In this document: positions 35,143-45,487 of the stretch, in pieces
Numbering within the stretch: position 1 is the stretch's first letter
Layout of the letters: the number at the start of each line of letters is the position of its first letter
Source: Streptomyces sp. NRRL B-3428
GTDB taxonomy: Bacteria > Actinomycetota > Actinomycetes > Streptomycetales > Streptomycetaceae
Direction of reading: 5' to 3'
Length of the DNA stretch: 64,000 nucleotides
NCBI GenBank assembly: GCA_000721375.1
Contig: JOGW01000012.1
Span: 379,205 to 443,204, forward strand
Notes under the pieces: generated by a model
What the model was told of the DNA's origin: nothing
Database searches by the model: none
The model's input: the letters and a program-made list of their open reading frames with translations, nothing else
Position numbers and translations under genes: made by a program

Positions 35143-35847
35143 ATGACCACCGCCCGCCATGACCCCATGGCCACCCGCAGGCACGGCCGCCGCGCCTTCC
35201 TCGGACTCGGCGCCGCCGCCGTGCCCCTCGCCGCACAACTGCCCACCCCGCGCCCGGCGCAGAGCGCCGCCGTGCCCCGTACCGCAGCGCAGGCGCTCGC
35301 CCGGCTGCGTACCGGGAACGCGCGATACGCGGCCGCTCACGCGAGCCACCCCCACGAGAACCTTCGATGGCGACGCACGGTGGCCATCGCCCAGCATCCG
35401 TTCGCCGTCGTCCTCGGCTGCATCGACTCCCGCGTACCGCCCGAGCTCGTCTTCGACCAGGGTCTCGGCGACCTTCTGGTGATCCGGACGGCCGGGCACG
35501 TACTGGATGAGGCGGTACTCGGCAGTGTGCAGTACGGGGTGGCCGAACTCGGCGTACCCCTCGTGGTCGTCCTCGGTCACGAGCGCTGTGGCGCGGTCAC
35601 CGCGGCGGTCGCACACGTACGCGACGGCTCACAACCCGAAGGGCATCTCACGCGGGTCGTGGACGGGATCGCACCGGCCGCCCGAGCCAGCCGGTTCCGC
35701 TCGGGCGACTGGGTCGACAGCGCGGTGACCGCGCATGTCCACCGGGTCGCCGCCCAGGTCGCGGGCGATCCGGCCCTTGGGCCCGCAGTGGTCGTGGGGG
35801 CGCGCTTCGACCTCGACACGGGGCGGGTGCGTTTCCGGCGCAGGTGA
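35143..35847 (+). CDS. Tat-exported beta-carbonic anhydrase
   Basis: 234 residues. A twin-arginine signal (GRRAFLGLGAAAVPLAA) leads into a beta-class carbonic anhydrase with zinc ligands in GCIDSRVPPEL and GHERCGAV. It interconverts CO2 and bicarbonate, here on the outer face of the membrane, which is less common than the cytosolic form. ATG 35143 is used; ATG 35167 would keep the twin-arginine signal and is also plausible. It is monocistronic, and divergent from the FhuF-like gene. Confidence 0.9.
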   Translation: MTTARHDPMATRRHGRRAFLGLGAAAVPLAAQLPTPRPAQSAAVPRTAAQALARLRTGNARYAAAHASHPHENLRWRRTVAIAQHPFAVVLGCIDSRVPPELVFDQGLGDLLVIRTAGHVLDEAVLGSVQYGVAELGVPLVVVLGHERCGAVTAAVAHVRDGSQPEGHLTRVVDGIAPAARASRFRSGDWVDSAVTAHVHRVAAQVAGDPALGPAVVVGARFDLDTGRVRFRRR

Positions 35848-36004
35848 GCGGGCGGAAACCGCCGCCCCACCAGGCACTCCCACAGCAGGTCACCGGCGCC
35901 CACCCAGAGGATTACGCGGACCGCCGCCTACTCCAACGGCAGTACCCCACATTGCGTGCTCAGGTACGACGACCGGGCGGAATGAAAGCGTCATCGTGGG
36001 TGTT

Positions 36005-36048
36005 ATGAACGCCGACCGCTTGCCGCACGAGAACGCCCGGAGGGACAC

Positions 36049-36052
<4 letters not shown>
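36005..36052 (+). other. Possible 15-residue leader ORF coupled to the DMT transporter
   Basis: ATG 36005 opens MNADRLPHENARRDT and stops at 36050-36052, overlapping the transporter ATG as ATGA. The ribosome site upstream is weak. It could couple translation of the transporter, or be chance. Confidence 0.25.
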
Positions 36053-38530
<2,478 letters not shown>

Positions 38531-38594
38531 TCAGCCGCCTCACGGACAAGTGCGCCTACAAGCGCCCCAGTTGATCAACCTCGCCCGAACCCCC

Positions 38595-39581
38595 TCATTC
38601 GTCCCGCCCGGCCCTCAGCTTCCCGGGCAGCCACTTCAGTTGTACGGCCTGCTGGTACGGGCCGCCGCCCTCGTGGCCGTTGAACTCGTAGATCTCGATG
38701 GACTTGTCCCGGCCCGCATACGCGTTGAAGGCCCCGAACACCGTCGACGGCGGGCAGGTCTGGTCCTCCAGCGCGGTGGAGAACAGGGCGGGCGCCTCGG
38801 CCCGGGCCGCGAAATGCACACCGTCGAAGTAGGAGAGCGTGCGCAGCACGTCGTTCTTGTCGGCCCGCCGCGCCTGCAGATAGCCGCCGATCTCGCGGTA
38901 AGGCATCCGGTCGGTGAGCGTGATGGCCCGCGGGTAGTCGCACAGGAACGGCACGTCGGGGGCGACCGCCACCAGGTCCGGTACGAGCCCGGCGACGGCT
39001 ATCGTCAGTCCGCCGCCCTGGCTGACACCGGTCACCGCGACGCGCGACGCGTCGACAAGAGGATGCGCACGTGCGGCTTCGACGGCCCGTACCGCATCGG
39101 TCATCAGACGCCGGTAGTAGTAGTCGTGCGGGTCCTCGATACCGCGGGTCATGTAGCCGGGATACGCGGGACCGCTGCCCACCGGGTCGGGCGTACGGCC
39201 CTCGGCCCAGCCGCCGCTGCCCTGCCCGCGCGAGTCCATCACGAAGTGCGCGAAGCCCGCCGAGGCCCACAGGAGATGCATATGGGGAAGGCCGCGTCCG
39301 CCGCCGTATCCGATGTACTCCACTACCGCGGGCAGCGGTTCGCGCGCACCGGCCGGAAGGACCAGCCATCCCTTGACGGAATGCCCGCCGAAACCGGCGA
39401 AGGTCACATCGAACACCTCGACCCCGCTGAGCCCGGTGTCCACCGGCTCGAAACGCGCGCCGAGATCGTGCTCACGTGTTTCCGCGAGGGATTTCGCCCA
39501 GAATTCATCGAAATCGGCGGGCGCGGGCAACGCCGCGCGATAGGTGCGGAGTTCAGCGATCGGCATATCGAACAAAGCCAT
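38595..39581 (-). CDS. CE7-family acetylxylan esterase / cephalosporin-C deacetylase
   Basis: 328 residues of the alpha/beta hydrolase CE7 family: RGQGSGG oxyanion region, nucleophile Ser in GVSQGGGL, Asp in EDQTCPPSTVF and His in NGHEGGG. Such enzymes remove acetyl groups from small acetylated xylo-oligosaccharides, and also from cephalosporins in vitro. No signal peptide, so it is intracellular. ATG 39581 follows GGGGGAG. It shares a 116-bp divergent region with gnd. Confidence 0.9.
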   Translation of the reverse strand: MALFDMPIAELRTYRAALPAPADFDEFWAKSLAETREHDLGARFEPVDTGLSGVEVFDVTFAGFGGHSVKGWLVLPAGAREPLPAVVEYIGYGGGRGLPHMHLLWASAGFAHFVMDSRGQGSGGWAEGRTPDPVGSGPAYPGYMTRGIEDPHDYYYRRLMTDAVRAVEAARAHPLVDASRVAVTGVSQGGGLTIAVAGLVPDLVAVAPDVPFLCDYPRAITLTDRMPYREIGGYLQARRADKNDVLRTLSYFDGVHFAARAEAPALFSTALEDQTCPPSTVFGAFNAYAGRDKSIEIYEFNGHEGGGPYQQAVQLKWLPGKLRAGRDE

Positions 39582-39697
39582 GCGGGAAACACTCCCCCAG
39601 CTGATCATCGGACAGGCTGTCGGGAAGATATCGCAGTGCTCCGAGTAATACTTGCGTCACTGCAGCACTTCCCACGACAGGCCCAGGAGCTACCGGC

Positions 39698-41137
39698 ATG
39701 AGCACTTCAGCCCAGATCGGCGTCACGGGACTTGCGGTCATGGGCCGCAACCTCGCCCGGAATTTCGCGCGCAACGGCTACTCCGTCGCCGTGCACAACC
39801 GCACCGCGGCCAAGACCCGCGCGCTGGTCGAGGAGTTCGGGGACGAGGGGACCTTTGTCGCCGCCGAGACGGCCGAGGAGTTCGTCGCCGCCCTGGAGCG
39901 CCCGCGCCGGCTGGTCATCATGGTCAAGGCCGGTGAGCCGACCGACGCGGTGATCCGCGAGTTCGCCCCGCTCCTGGAGCCCGGCGACATGATCATCGAT
40001 GGCGGCAACGCGCACTTCGCGGACACCCGCCGCCGCGAGAAGGAACTGCGCGAGCAGGGCCTGCACTTCGTCGGCACCGGTGTCTCCGGCGGCGAGGAGG
40101 GCGCGCTGCTCGGCCCGAGCATCATGCCCGGCGGCTCGGTGGAGTCGTACGCCACGCTCGGCCCGATGCTGGAGAAGATCTCCGCGAAGGCCGCCGACGG
40201 CACCCCGTGCGTCACGCACTGCGGCCCCGACGGCGCAGGGCACTTCGTGAAGATGGTGCACAACGGCATCGAGTACGCCGACATGCAGCTCATCGCCGAG
40301 GCGTACCACCTGCTGCGGTCCGTCGCGGGCTACGAGCCGGCCGAGATCGCGGACATCTTCCGCACCTGGAACCGGGGCCGCCTCGACTCGTATCTCATCG
40401 AGATCACCGCCGAGGTCCTGTCCCACGTGGATGCGGCCACCGGCAAGCCCTTCGTGGACGTGGTCCAGGACCAGGCCGAGCAGAAGGGCACCGGCCGCTG
40501 GACCGTGCAGATCGCGCTCGACCTGGGTGTGCCGGTCTCGGGCATCGCCGAGGCGGTCTTCGCGCGCTCCCTCTCCGGCCACACCGAGCTGCGCGAGGCC
40601 TCGCGCGAACTCGCCGGCCCCTCGGTGACGCCGCTCGCCGACGCCGAGAAGGCCGCCTTCGCCGACAAGGTCGAGCAGGCGCTCTACGCGTCCAAGATCG
40701 TCTCGTACACGCAGGGCTTCCACGAGATCCAGGCGGGCTCCGAGGAGTACGACTGGAACATCGACCTGGGCGCGGTGGCCGCGATCTGGCGCGGCGGCTG
40801 CATCATCCGCGCTGCCTTCCTGGACCGTATCCGCGCGGCCTACGACGCCCGCGCCGATCTGCCGTCGCTGCTGCCCGACAAGGGCTTCGCCGAGGAGATC
40901 GCCACGGCGCAGGACGACTGGCGCGCGGTGCTCGTGGCGGCCACCCAGCAGGGTGTGCCGACCCCGGGCTTCTCGGCGGCGCTCGCCTACTACGACGCGC
41001 TGCGCGCGGAGCGGCTGCCGGCGGCGCTGACGCAGGGGCAGCGGGACTTCTTCGGCGCGCACACCTACCGGCGCACCGACCGCGAGGGCTCGTTCCACAC
41101 GCTGTGGGGCGGGGACCGGTCGGAGGTCTCGGCCTGA
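39698..41137 (+). CDS. gnd: 6-phosphogluconate dehydrogenase, decarboxylating
   Basis: 479 residues, the length of the long NADP-dependent form. Visible are the coenzyme motif GLAVMGRNLARN, NRT after the second strand (NADP-type), VSGGEEGA, catalytic Lys in GHFVKMVHNGIEY, and substrate-binding RRTDREGSFHT at the C-terminus. It converts 6-phosphogluconate to ribulose-5-phosphate and CO2, making NADPH in the pentose phosphate pathway. AGGAG lies upstream of ATG 39698. It is followed by a short duplicated element and a strong terminator. Confidence 0.96.
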   Translation: MSTSAQIGVTGLAVMGRNLARNFARNGYSVAVHNRTAAKTRALVEEFGDEGTFVAAETAEEFVAALERPRRLVIMVKAGEPTDAVIREFAPLLEPGDMIIDGGNAHFADTRRREKELREQGLHFVGTGVSGGEEGALLGPSIMPGGSVESYATLGPMLEKISAKAADGTPCVTHCGPDGAGHFVKMVHNGIEYADMQLIAEAYHLLRSVAGYEPAEIADIFRTWNRGRLDSYLIEITAEVLSHVDAATGKPFVDVVQDQAEQKGTGRWTVQIALDLGVPVSGIAEAVFARSLSGHTELREASRELAGPSVTPLADAEKAAFADKVEQALYASKIVSYTQGFHEIQAGSEEYDWNIDLGAVAAIWRGGCIIRAAFLDRIRAAYDARADLPSLLPDKGFAEEIATAQDDWRAVLVAATQQGVPTPGFSAALAYYDALRAERLPAALTQGQRDFFGAHTYRRTDREGSFHTLWGGDRSEVSA

Positions 41138-41179
41138 ACCGGGTTCTCCCGTACGCGCGGTGAACCGGGTTCTTCCGTA
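41135..41179. repeat. Two direct copies of a 19-bp element after gnd
   Basis: TGAACCGGGTTCTCCCGTA at 41135-41153 is repeated at 41161-41179 with one difference (T for C). The start-to-start spacing is 26 bp, and each copy contains the palindrome AACCGGGTT. The first copy includes the gnd stop codon. Confidence 0.75.
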
Positions 41180-41187
41180 AGCAAGTT

Positions 41188-41220
41188 GAGGGGCGGCAGC
41201 CGTTGCGGCTGCCGCCCCTC
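41188..41220 (+). terminator. Strong hairpin terminator after gnd
   Basis: Perfect 15-bp inverted repeat (GAGGGGCGGCAGCCG and complement) with a 3-nt loop, about 50 bp after the gnd stop. Confidence 0.9.
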
Positions 41221-41288
41221 GGCGTGTCATGTCGACCGCCGGCGTGTCATTTCGAATCAACCGGCGCGCCATTTCGACCACTGACGTC

Positions 41289-41504
41289 TCACATCGGTCC
41301 GGGCTGCGGCTCGGGCTCCGGCACCGGCTCACGGCCCGGCGGCTGCGGAACCGGCGAAGGCGACGGCTGCGGCGCGGGCTCGGGGTGCGGGAACGGGTCG
41401 GGCAGCGGGCCCGGGTCCGGCGGTGGTCCCGGACGGCCGGGGTCCGGCGGATACGGACCGGGGGTGGGCCCCGGCCCGACAGGGTCGGGGTACGGGTGCG
41501 TCAT
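41289..41504 (-). CDS. Small proline/glycine-rich protein, 71 residues
   Basis: The protein begins MTHPYPDPVGPGPTPGPYPP and continues almost entirely as Pro, Gly, Asp and Glu, ending PQPGPM. A perfect AGGAGG lies six bases before ATG 41504, much better than chance, so it is probably translated. It has no signal peptide or hydrophobic segment, so it would be an unfolded cytoplasmic peptide. Function unknown. A slightly longer frame from 41543 lacks that ribosome site. Confidence 0.65.
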   Translation of the reverse strand: MTHPYPDPVGPGPTPGPYPPDPGRPGPPPDPGPLPDPFPHPEPAPQPSPSPVPQPPGREPVPEPEPQPGPM

Positions 41505-41599
41505 GGTGATCCTCCTAGGGGACGGAGGCCCTTTCCTGTCCACTGTCTCCCCGCACGCGTTCCCGCGCCCGGGGAACCCACTCGCGCCGGGCTCGGCGC

Positions 41600-42040
41600 C
41601 TACGCCGCCTTGCGTGTCAGGCGTACGACGGGGATGTCCCGGTCGGTCTTCTTACGGTAGGAGGCGTACTGCGGGAACAGTTCGACGAGCGAGGGCCAGA
41701 CCCGCTCCTTCTCCTCGGCACTGAGCGTCTCGGCCGTGGCGTCGAAACGCTCGGTCTCCACCTGCAGCCTGACCTCGGGGTTGGCCTGCAGGTTCAGGTA
41801 CCACAGGGGGTGCCGGTCGGAGCCTCCGTTGGAACCCACGAGCAGATAGTCCTCCCCGTCGCGCCCGTACATCAGCACGGTGCGGCGCCAAAGACCGCTC
41901 TTGCGGCCCTGGTAGTCGAGCAGCAGACAGGGCACGCCCATCATGGACGTGCCCTTGGTCCCGCCGGACTCCTCGTACTGCTTCGCCTGCTTGGCCACCC
42001 AGTCGGCCGGGGTGACGATCACGTCTTGACTGTCCGTCAT
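41600..42040 (-). CDS. Deazaflavin (F420)-dependent nitroreductase family protein (DDN-like)
   Basis: 146 residues of the split-barrel DDN family, in which Mycobacterium Ddn activates pretomanid with reduced F420. Visible are LLLDYQGRKSGLWRRTVLMYGRDG, VGSNGGSDRHPLWYLNL and VETERFDATAETLS. It probably reduces a quinone or another small molecule with F420H2. ATG 42040 begins MTDSQDVIV. Its upstream region contains four copies of a heptanucleotide. Confidence 0.88.
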   Translation of the reverse strand: MTDSQDVIVTPADWVAKQAKQYEESGGTKGTSMMGVPCLLLDYQGRKSGLWRRTVLMYGRDGEDYLLVGSNGGSDRHPLWYLNLQANPEVRLQVETERFDATAETLSAEEKERVWPSLVELFPQYASYRKKTDRDIPVVRLTRKAA

Positions 42041-42064
42041 GTCCTGCTCCTCGTCGTCGCGTAC

Positions 42065-42096
42065 CGCTCGTCGCTCGTCGCTCGTCGCTCGTCGCT
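42065..42096. repeat. (CGCTCGT)4 heptanucleotide tandem repeat
   Basis: Four perfect copies plus a partial fifth, starting 25 bp upstream of the deazaflavin-dependent oxidoreductase start codon and so in its promoter or 5' leader. Confidence 0.85.
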
Positions 42097-42135
42097 GGCG
42101 TCCGGGTCAACGCGCAGTTCTCGCGGGAACTTCCG

Positions 42136-42180
42136 CCGTCACCACCCGGTGGCCGTCACCACGTTGCGGGCCGTCACCAC
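42136..42180. repeat. Three spaced copies of CCGTCACCAC
   Basis: Copies start at 42136, 42153 and 42171, a 17-18 bp period. The third contains the stop codon of the minus-strand GNAT gene. It looks like partial duplication of that gene's 3' end. Confidence 0.6.
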
Positions 42181-42518
42181 TTGGCGGGATCGGCCTCGAC
42201 CGCGGCCTTCGCCGCATCGAGGAGTTCCGCCGACGCGGCGGGCGCCTCGTCGGGGTGCTTGGCGGCCCAGCGCACCACGTAGGGGCACAGCGGCGCCACG
42301 GCGAAGCCCTCGCGCGCGGCGATCGCGTACAGCTCGCGTGCGAGCGAGCCCGCGATGCCCTGCCCTTCGTGGGCGGGCTCCACGACGGTGTGCACCGGTA
42401 CGAGTGCGGGCTGGGGCTCGTCGAGGACGAAGTACTGGATGTGGCCGAGGACTTCACCTTCGGCGCGGGCCTCGAGCCGGCCCTTCAGCCGGTCGTCGAC
42501 GATCTCGGTGTCTGCCAT
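42174..42518 (-). CDS. Small GNAT-family acetyltransferase (YjdJ-like)
   Basis: 114 residues, the short GNAT type with the acetyl-CoA loop VEPAHEGQGIAGSLARELY and the end PLCPYVVRWAAKHPDE, typical of the YjdJ/Gcn5-related N-acetyltransferase subgroup. The substrate is unknown, perhaps protein N-termini or small amines. ATG 42518 is used; a GTG two codons earlier is possible. Its 3' end is partly duplicated downstream. Confidence 0.85.
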   Translation of the reverse strand: MADTEIVDDRLKGRLEARAEGEVLGHIQYFVLDEPQPALVPVHTVVEPAHEGQGIAGSLARELYAIAAREGFAVAPLCPYVVRWAAKHPDEAPAASAELLDAAKAAVEADPAKW

Positions 42519-42575
42519 GGGCACCAGTCTGCCAACCCCGCCGTGAGGTGTCCCGCGCAGGCGGTGCGCCGGAGG

Positions 42576-43007
42576 TCAGACCCCGGCCACGGGCACCCGC
42601 GCCTGCGGGCTGCGCAGCTGGTCCGAACCCGGGACGGGCGCGGAGGCGTCGTCCCCCAGCTCCACGATGCGGTTGTCCGCGTCCACGTGGACGACCGCGG
42701 GGCGCAGCGCACGGGCCTCGGCGTCGTCGACCTGGGCGTAACTGATCAGAATGACCAGGTCGCCGGGGTGCACGAGATGAGCGGCGGCGCCGTTGATCCC
42801 GATGACGCCCGAGCCGGGCTCGCCCTCGATCACATACGTCTCAAGGCGCGCGCCATTGGTGATGTCGACGATGTGCACGAGCTCACCGGGCAGCAGATCG
42901 GCCGCGGCCATCAGCTCGGCGTCGACCGTCACGGATCCCACGTAGTGCAGGTCCGCCTGGGTCACCGTGGCGCGATGAATCTTGCTCTTGAACATGGTGC
43001 GCAGCAT
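42576..43007 (-). CDS. panD: Aspartate 1-decarboxylase precursor
   Basis: 143 residues. The self-cleavage site Gly24-Ser25 is visible in HYVGSVTVD; processing gives a small beta chain and an alpha chain starting with a pyruvoyl group from Ser25. The [12 protein letters not shown] and [11 protein letters not shown] segments match the family. It makes beta-alanine from aspartate for coenzyme A synthesis. ATG 43007 follows AGGAG. Other pan genes are not nearby. Confidence 0.95.
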   Translation of the reverse strand: MLRTMFKSKIHRATVTQADLHYVGSVTVDAELMAAADLLPGELVHIVDITNGARLETYVIEGEPGSGVIGINGAAAHLVHPGDLVILISYAQVDDAEARALRPAVVHVDADNRIVELGDDASAPVPGSDQLRSPQARVPVAGV

Positions 43008-43149
43008 GAAGCTACTCCTGGGGGTCGGCTACCTGCCTGCGTTTTCGCAGGTCAAGTGCGATTGGCCAGCCTACCGCCCGGGGCGTTTCGGGGCCGTGAC
43101 GGCCGTCACTGCGGAGTCGTTGAGCCGGCCACGGATATTTGTCATACCG

Positions 43150-43161
43150 AACCGACCGGTT
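43150..43161. promoter_or_regulatory. Operator-like palindrome before the reductase-TetR pair
   Basis: AACCG-AC-CGGTT (5-bp arms) lies within a longer imperfect dyad ACCGAACCGACCGGTTTAGT, 45 bp upstream of the reductase start. It is a likely TetR-type operator for the coupled regulator. Confidence 0.55.
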
Positions 43162-43206
43162 TAGTTTTATGAACAGAAACGGCTCCCACCCTGGAAAGGG
43201 ACACAC

Positions 43207-43902
43207 ATGCGCTACGCAGTTCTCGGCACCGGTAGCGTCGGCCGGACCATCGCCGCCAAACTCGCCTCTCTCGGTCACCAGGTGGCCATCGGCACCCGCG
43301 ACCCCAAGGCCACACTCGGTCGCACCGAGCCCGACACCATGGGGAACCCGCCGTTCGCCCAGTGGCAGTCCGGGCACGAGGAGGTCCGCCTGGAGACGTT
43401 CGCCGACGCTGCCGCGTGGAGCGACACGATCGTCAACACCACCTCGGGGACGGCCAGTCTGCAGGCGCTTGAGGCCGCGGGGGCGGACAACCTTGCGGGC
43501 AAGCTCGTCATCGACATCGCCAACCCGCTCGACTTCTCGCAGGGTTTCCCCTCGCTGAACCCGGTCAACACCGACAGCCTCGGTGAGCAGATCCAGCGGA
43601 CCTTCCCGCAGGCGCGGGTCGTCAAGACGCTCAACACCATGACCGCGGCGGTCATGGTCGAGCCGTCGCGGGTGGCGGGCGAGCACACCGTGTTCGTCTC
43701 CGGAGACGATGCCGGCGCGAAGGCCGCGGTCACCGGACTCCTGGTGTCCTTCGGCTGGTCCGAGGGCAGTGTGATCGACCTCGGCGGGATCGAGACCGCC
43801 CGCGCTGCGGAGATGCTGCTGCCGATCTGGCTGCGGCTGAGGGGGGCGTTCGGGCACGCCGACTTCAACTTCCACGTCGTCGGCGCCCGGCCCGCCGCAT
43901 GA
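43207..43902 (+). CDS. NAD(P)-binding oxidoreductase, F420:NADPH-reductase/NpdG-like
   Basis: 231 residues with an N-terminal dinucleotide fold (YAVLGTGSVGRTIAAKLASLGH), IGTRDP, and a later VVKTLNTMTAAVMVEPSRVAGEHTVF (broken here for length: key elements are KTLNT and the GEHTVF strand). It resembles F420-dependent NADP reductase and related pyrroline-carboxylate-reductase-like proteins. It is coupled to a TetR regulator by an ATGA overlap and preceded by a dyad operator, so it probably answers to a small-molecule signal. Whether it uses F420 is uncertain. Confidence 0.83.
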   Translation: MRYAVLGTGSVGRTIAAKLASLGHQVAIGTRDPKATLGRTEPDTMGNPPFAQWQSGHEEVRLETFADAAAWSDTIVNTTSGTASLQALEAAGADNLAGKLVIDIANPLDFSQGFPSLNPVNTDSLGEQIQRTFPQARVVKTLNTMTAAVMVEPSRVAGEHTVFVSGDDAGAKAAVTGLLVSFGWSEGSVIDLGGIETARAAEMLLPIWLRLRGAFGHADFNFHVVGARPAA

Positions 43903-44564
43903 CCGTGCCGGGCCGAGGCGAGGCGAGCACAGACGGACAGAGCACAGACGGACCGAACGCAGACGGACCGAGCACAGGCGGCCGCGGCGCGGGGCGGCCG
44001 CGCTCGCCCGAGAAGGACACCGCGATCCTCAAGGCGGCGCTCGAGCTGCTCGGTTCGCACGGCTACACACGGATGAGCCTGAGTCAGGTGGCCGAAGCGG
44101 CACAGGTCAGCAAGTCCACCATCCACCTGCGGTGGAAGACGAAGGCCGATCTGCTCACGGCGGCCCTCGCGGCTCTCCGTATGGCCGACGCTCCGCCAGC
44201 GAGCGGTGACACCCGCACCGAACTCACCGCGATCCTGGAGGACTTCGCCGCCACGGTGGAACGGGTACGGGGCATGGCGCTGATCGGCACCTGTCTGGCC
44301 GAGGAGGCGCACACTCCCGAACTGCTCACGCTGCTCAGGGAGCGCACGGTCCTGCCCCGCCGGGCCCTGCTCCGCCACGTGCTCGAACAGGCCCTGGAAC
44401 AGGGCGAGATCCGTGCGGACGCAGACCTGGAGGCCGCGGTCTCCGCGCTGCTCGGCCCGTACTACGCGGACTACATGGCGGGCAGTGCACCCCGCTCCGG
44501 CTGGGCGGGCACCGCGGTCGATCTGGTGTTGGCAGGTCTGCGGCCGAAGCGGGAACAGGGCTAG
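43899..44564 (+). CDS. TetR-family transcriptional regulator
   Basis: 221 residues. A low-complexity N-terminal extension (STDGQSTDGPNADGPSTGG, encoded by about 12-bp repeats) precedes a TetR helix-turn-helix (ILKAALELLGSHGYTRMSLS...VSKSTIHLRWKTKADLL), followed by a ligand-binding domain. It is translationally coupled to the upstream reductase and probably represses that pair through the dyad near 43150. The repeat-built extension is absent from most TetR proteins; an internal start is possible but less well supported than the ATGA overlap. Confidence 0.9.
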   Translation: MTVPGRGEASTDGQSTDGPNADGPSTGGRGAGRPRSPEKDTAILKAALELLGSHGYTRMSLSQVAEAAQVSKSTIHLRWKTKADLLTAALAALRMADAPPASGDTRTELTAILEDFAATVERVRGMALIGTCLAEEAHTPELLTLLRERTVLPRRALLRHVLEQALEQGEIRADADLEAAVSALLGPYYADYMAGSAPRSGWAGTAVDLVLAGLRPKREQG

Positions 44565-44651
44565 GGCGTCTCTTTTAGATCTTGCCGGCCACGCATGGGG
44601 TTCTGCTGCGTCCGCCGAAGCGGGGTCGAACGCTCGCCCCAGTGGCGTGAC

Positions 44652-45356
44652 TCAGACGCGCCACACCTCGGCCGCTGCGAGGAACGCCGACGACGACGGG
44701 CGTTGCGGAGTTCCTCCCAGACTGATCTCGCCGGGCTGGACACGGCCGTCGACGCGGGCCTGGGCTCGTCCGCACGGGCCGAGCACCAGGCTCAGGCTGT
44801 GTTCCACGTCGGCCAACGGGAACCGGTCGGTGGCGAAGGCGCGCCGGTCGAGCACCTCGGCCATGTGCACGTCGATCCCTCCGCCCCGGGCCTGCAGCCC
44901 GGACGCGAGGTCGAGCCGGACCTGGACCGCGGACCGGTGGAAGCGGGGGGCGGACCAGGGCAGGCCGTCGAGTTCGGGGAAATGGCGGACGAAGTGATCG
45001 GCCAGCCAGAGTGCGAGGTGCGGGTCCTCCCCGACGACCCGCACTCCCTCCGGCCGCCACAGCACGATGACGTTGCCCGCGCCGTGAGTGGACCACTGCA
45101 CCTGCCAAGTGGAGATGTAGGCCGTGCACGATCCTGACGGATCGAAGAGCTGGAGGCCCGGGTTCGCACCGACGAGGATCGGCTTGCGCAGTGCGGGATC
45201 GCTGTCCGGAGTCTCTCCGACGGCCGACGCCGGGGTGGCGCCGGCCAGAAGGCCCATCGCACCGAGGGCGGCGCCCATGCGCTCCATGCCGCGTCGGCTG
45301 ACGACGGCGGAAGGCCGGCCGGGGTCGGGGTTCGCAGGTGTTCGATCGGAGCTCAA
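44652..45356 (-). CDS. Tat-secreted protein of unknown function
   Basis: About 234 residues. It starts at TTG 45356, placed 4 bases after GAGGAGG. A twin-arginine signal (SRRGMERMGAALGAMGLLAG, then ATPASA) directs export. The mature part contains LVGANPGLQLFDPSGSCTAYI, WQVQWSTHGAGNVIVLWRPEG and VEHSLSLVLGPCGRAQARVDG, with two cysteines that may pair. I do not recognise the family. It is divergent from an ArsR-type regulator, with a perfect 18-bp palindrome between them, so it is probably that regulator's target. Confidence 0.65.
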   Translation of the reverse strand: MSSDRTPANPDPGRPSAVVSRRGMERMGAALGAMGLLAGATPASAVGETPDSDPALRKPILVGANPGLQLFDPSGSCTAYISTWQVQWSTHGAGNVIVLWRPEGVRVVGEDPHLALWLADHFVRHFPELDGLPWSAPRFHRSAVQVRLDLASGLQARGGGIDVHMAEVLDRRAFATDRFPLADVEHSLSLVLGPCGRAQARVDGRVQPGEISLGGTPQRPSSSAFLAAAEVWRV

Positions 45357-45425
45357 GGCGCCTCCTCGGTCGTGGTCGCACGGTCGCGGACCACCATCCG
45401 GTGGGGGCGGCGGCGAGTTCCATGC

Positions 45426-45443
45426 ATTCGAAGCCCTTCGAAT
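45426..45443. promoter_or_regulatory. Perfect 18-bp palindrome between a secreted-protein gene and an ArsR gene
   Basis: ATTCGAAG-CC-CTTCGAAT has perfect 8-bp arms. It lies in the 131-bp divergent gap and is AT-richer than its surroundings. It is a likely operator of the adjacent ArsR-type regulator. Confidence 0.7.
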
Positions 45444-45487
45444 CCATCGGCCCGTCCCGACCGCGATGGGACACTCCCGGGATGGCG

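Noticed and set aside
44566..44600. GGGCGTCTCTTTTAGATC, resembling an IS5-type element end
   Set aside because: No second inverted end, target duplication or transposase fragment could be identified nearby.
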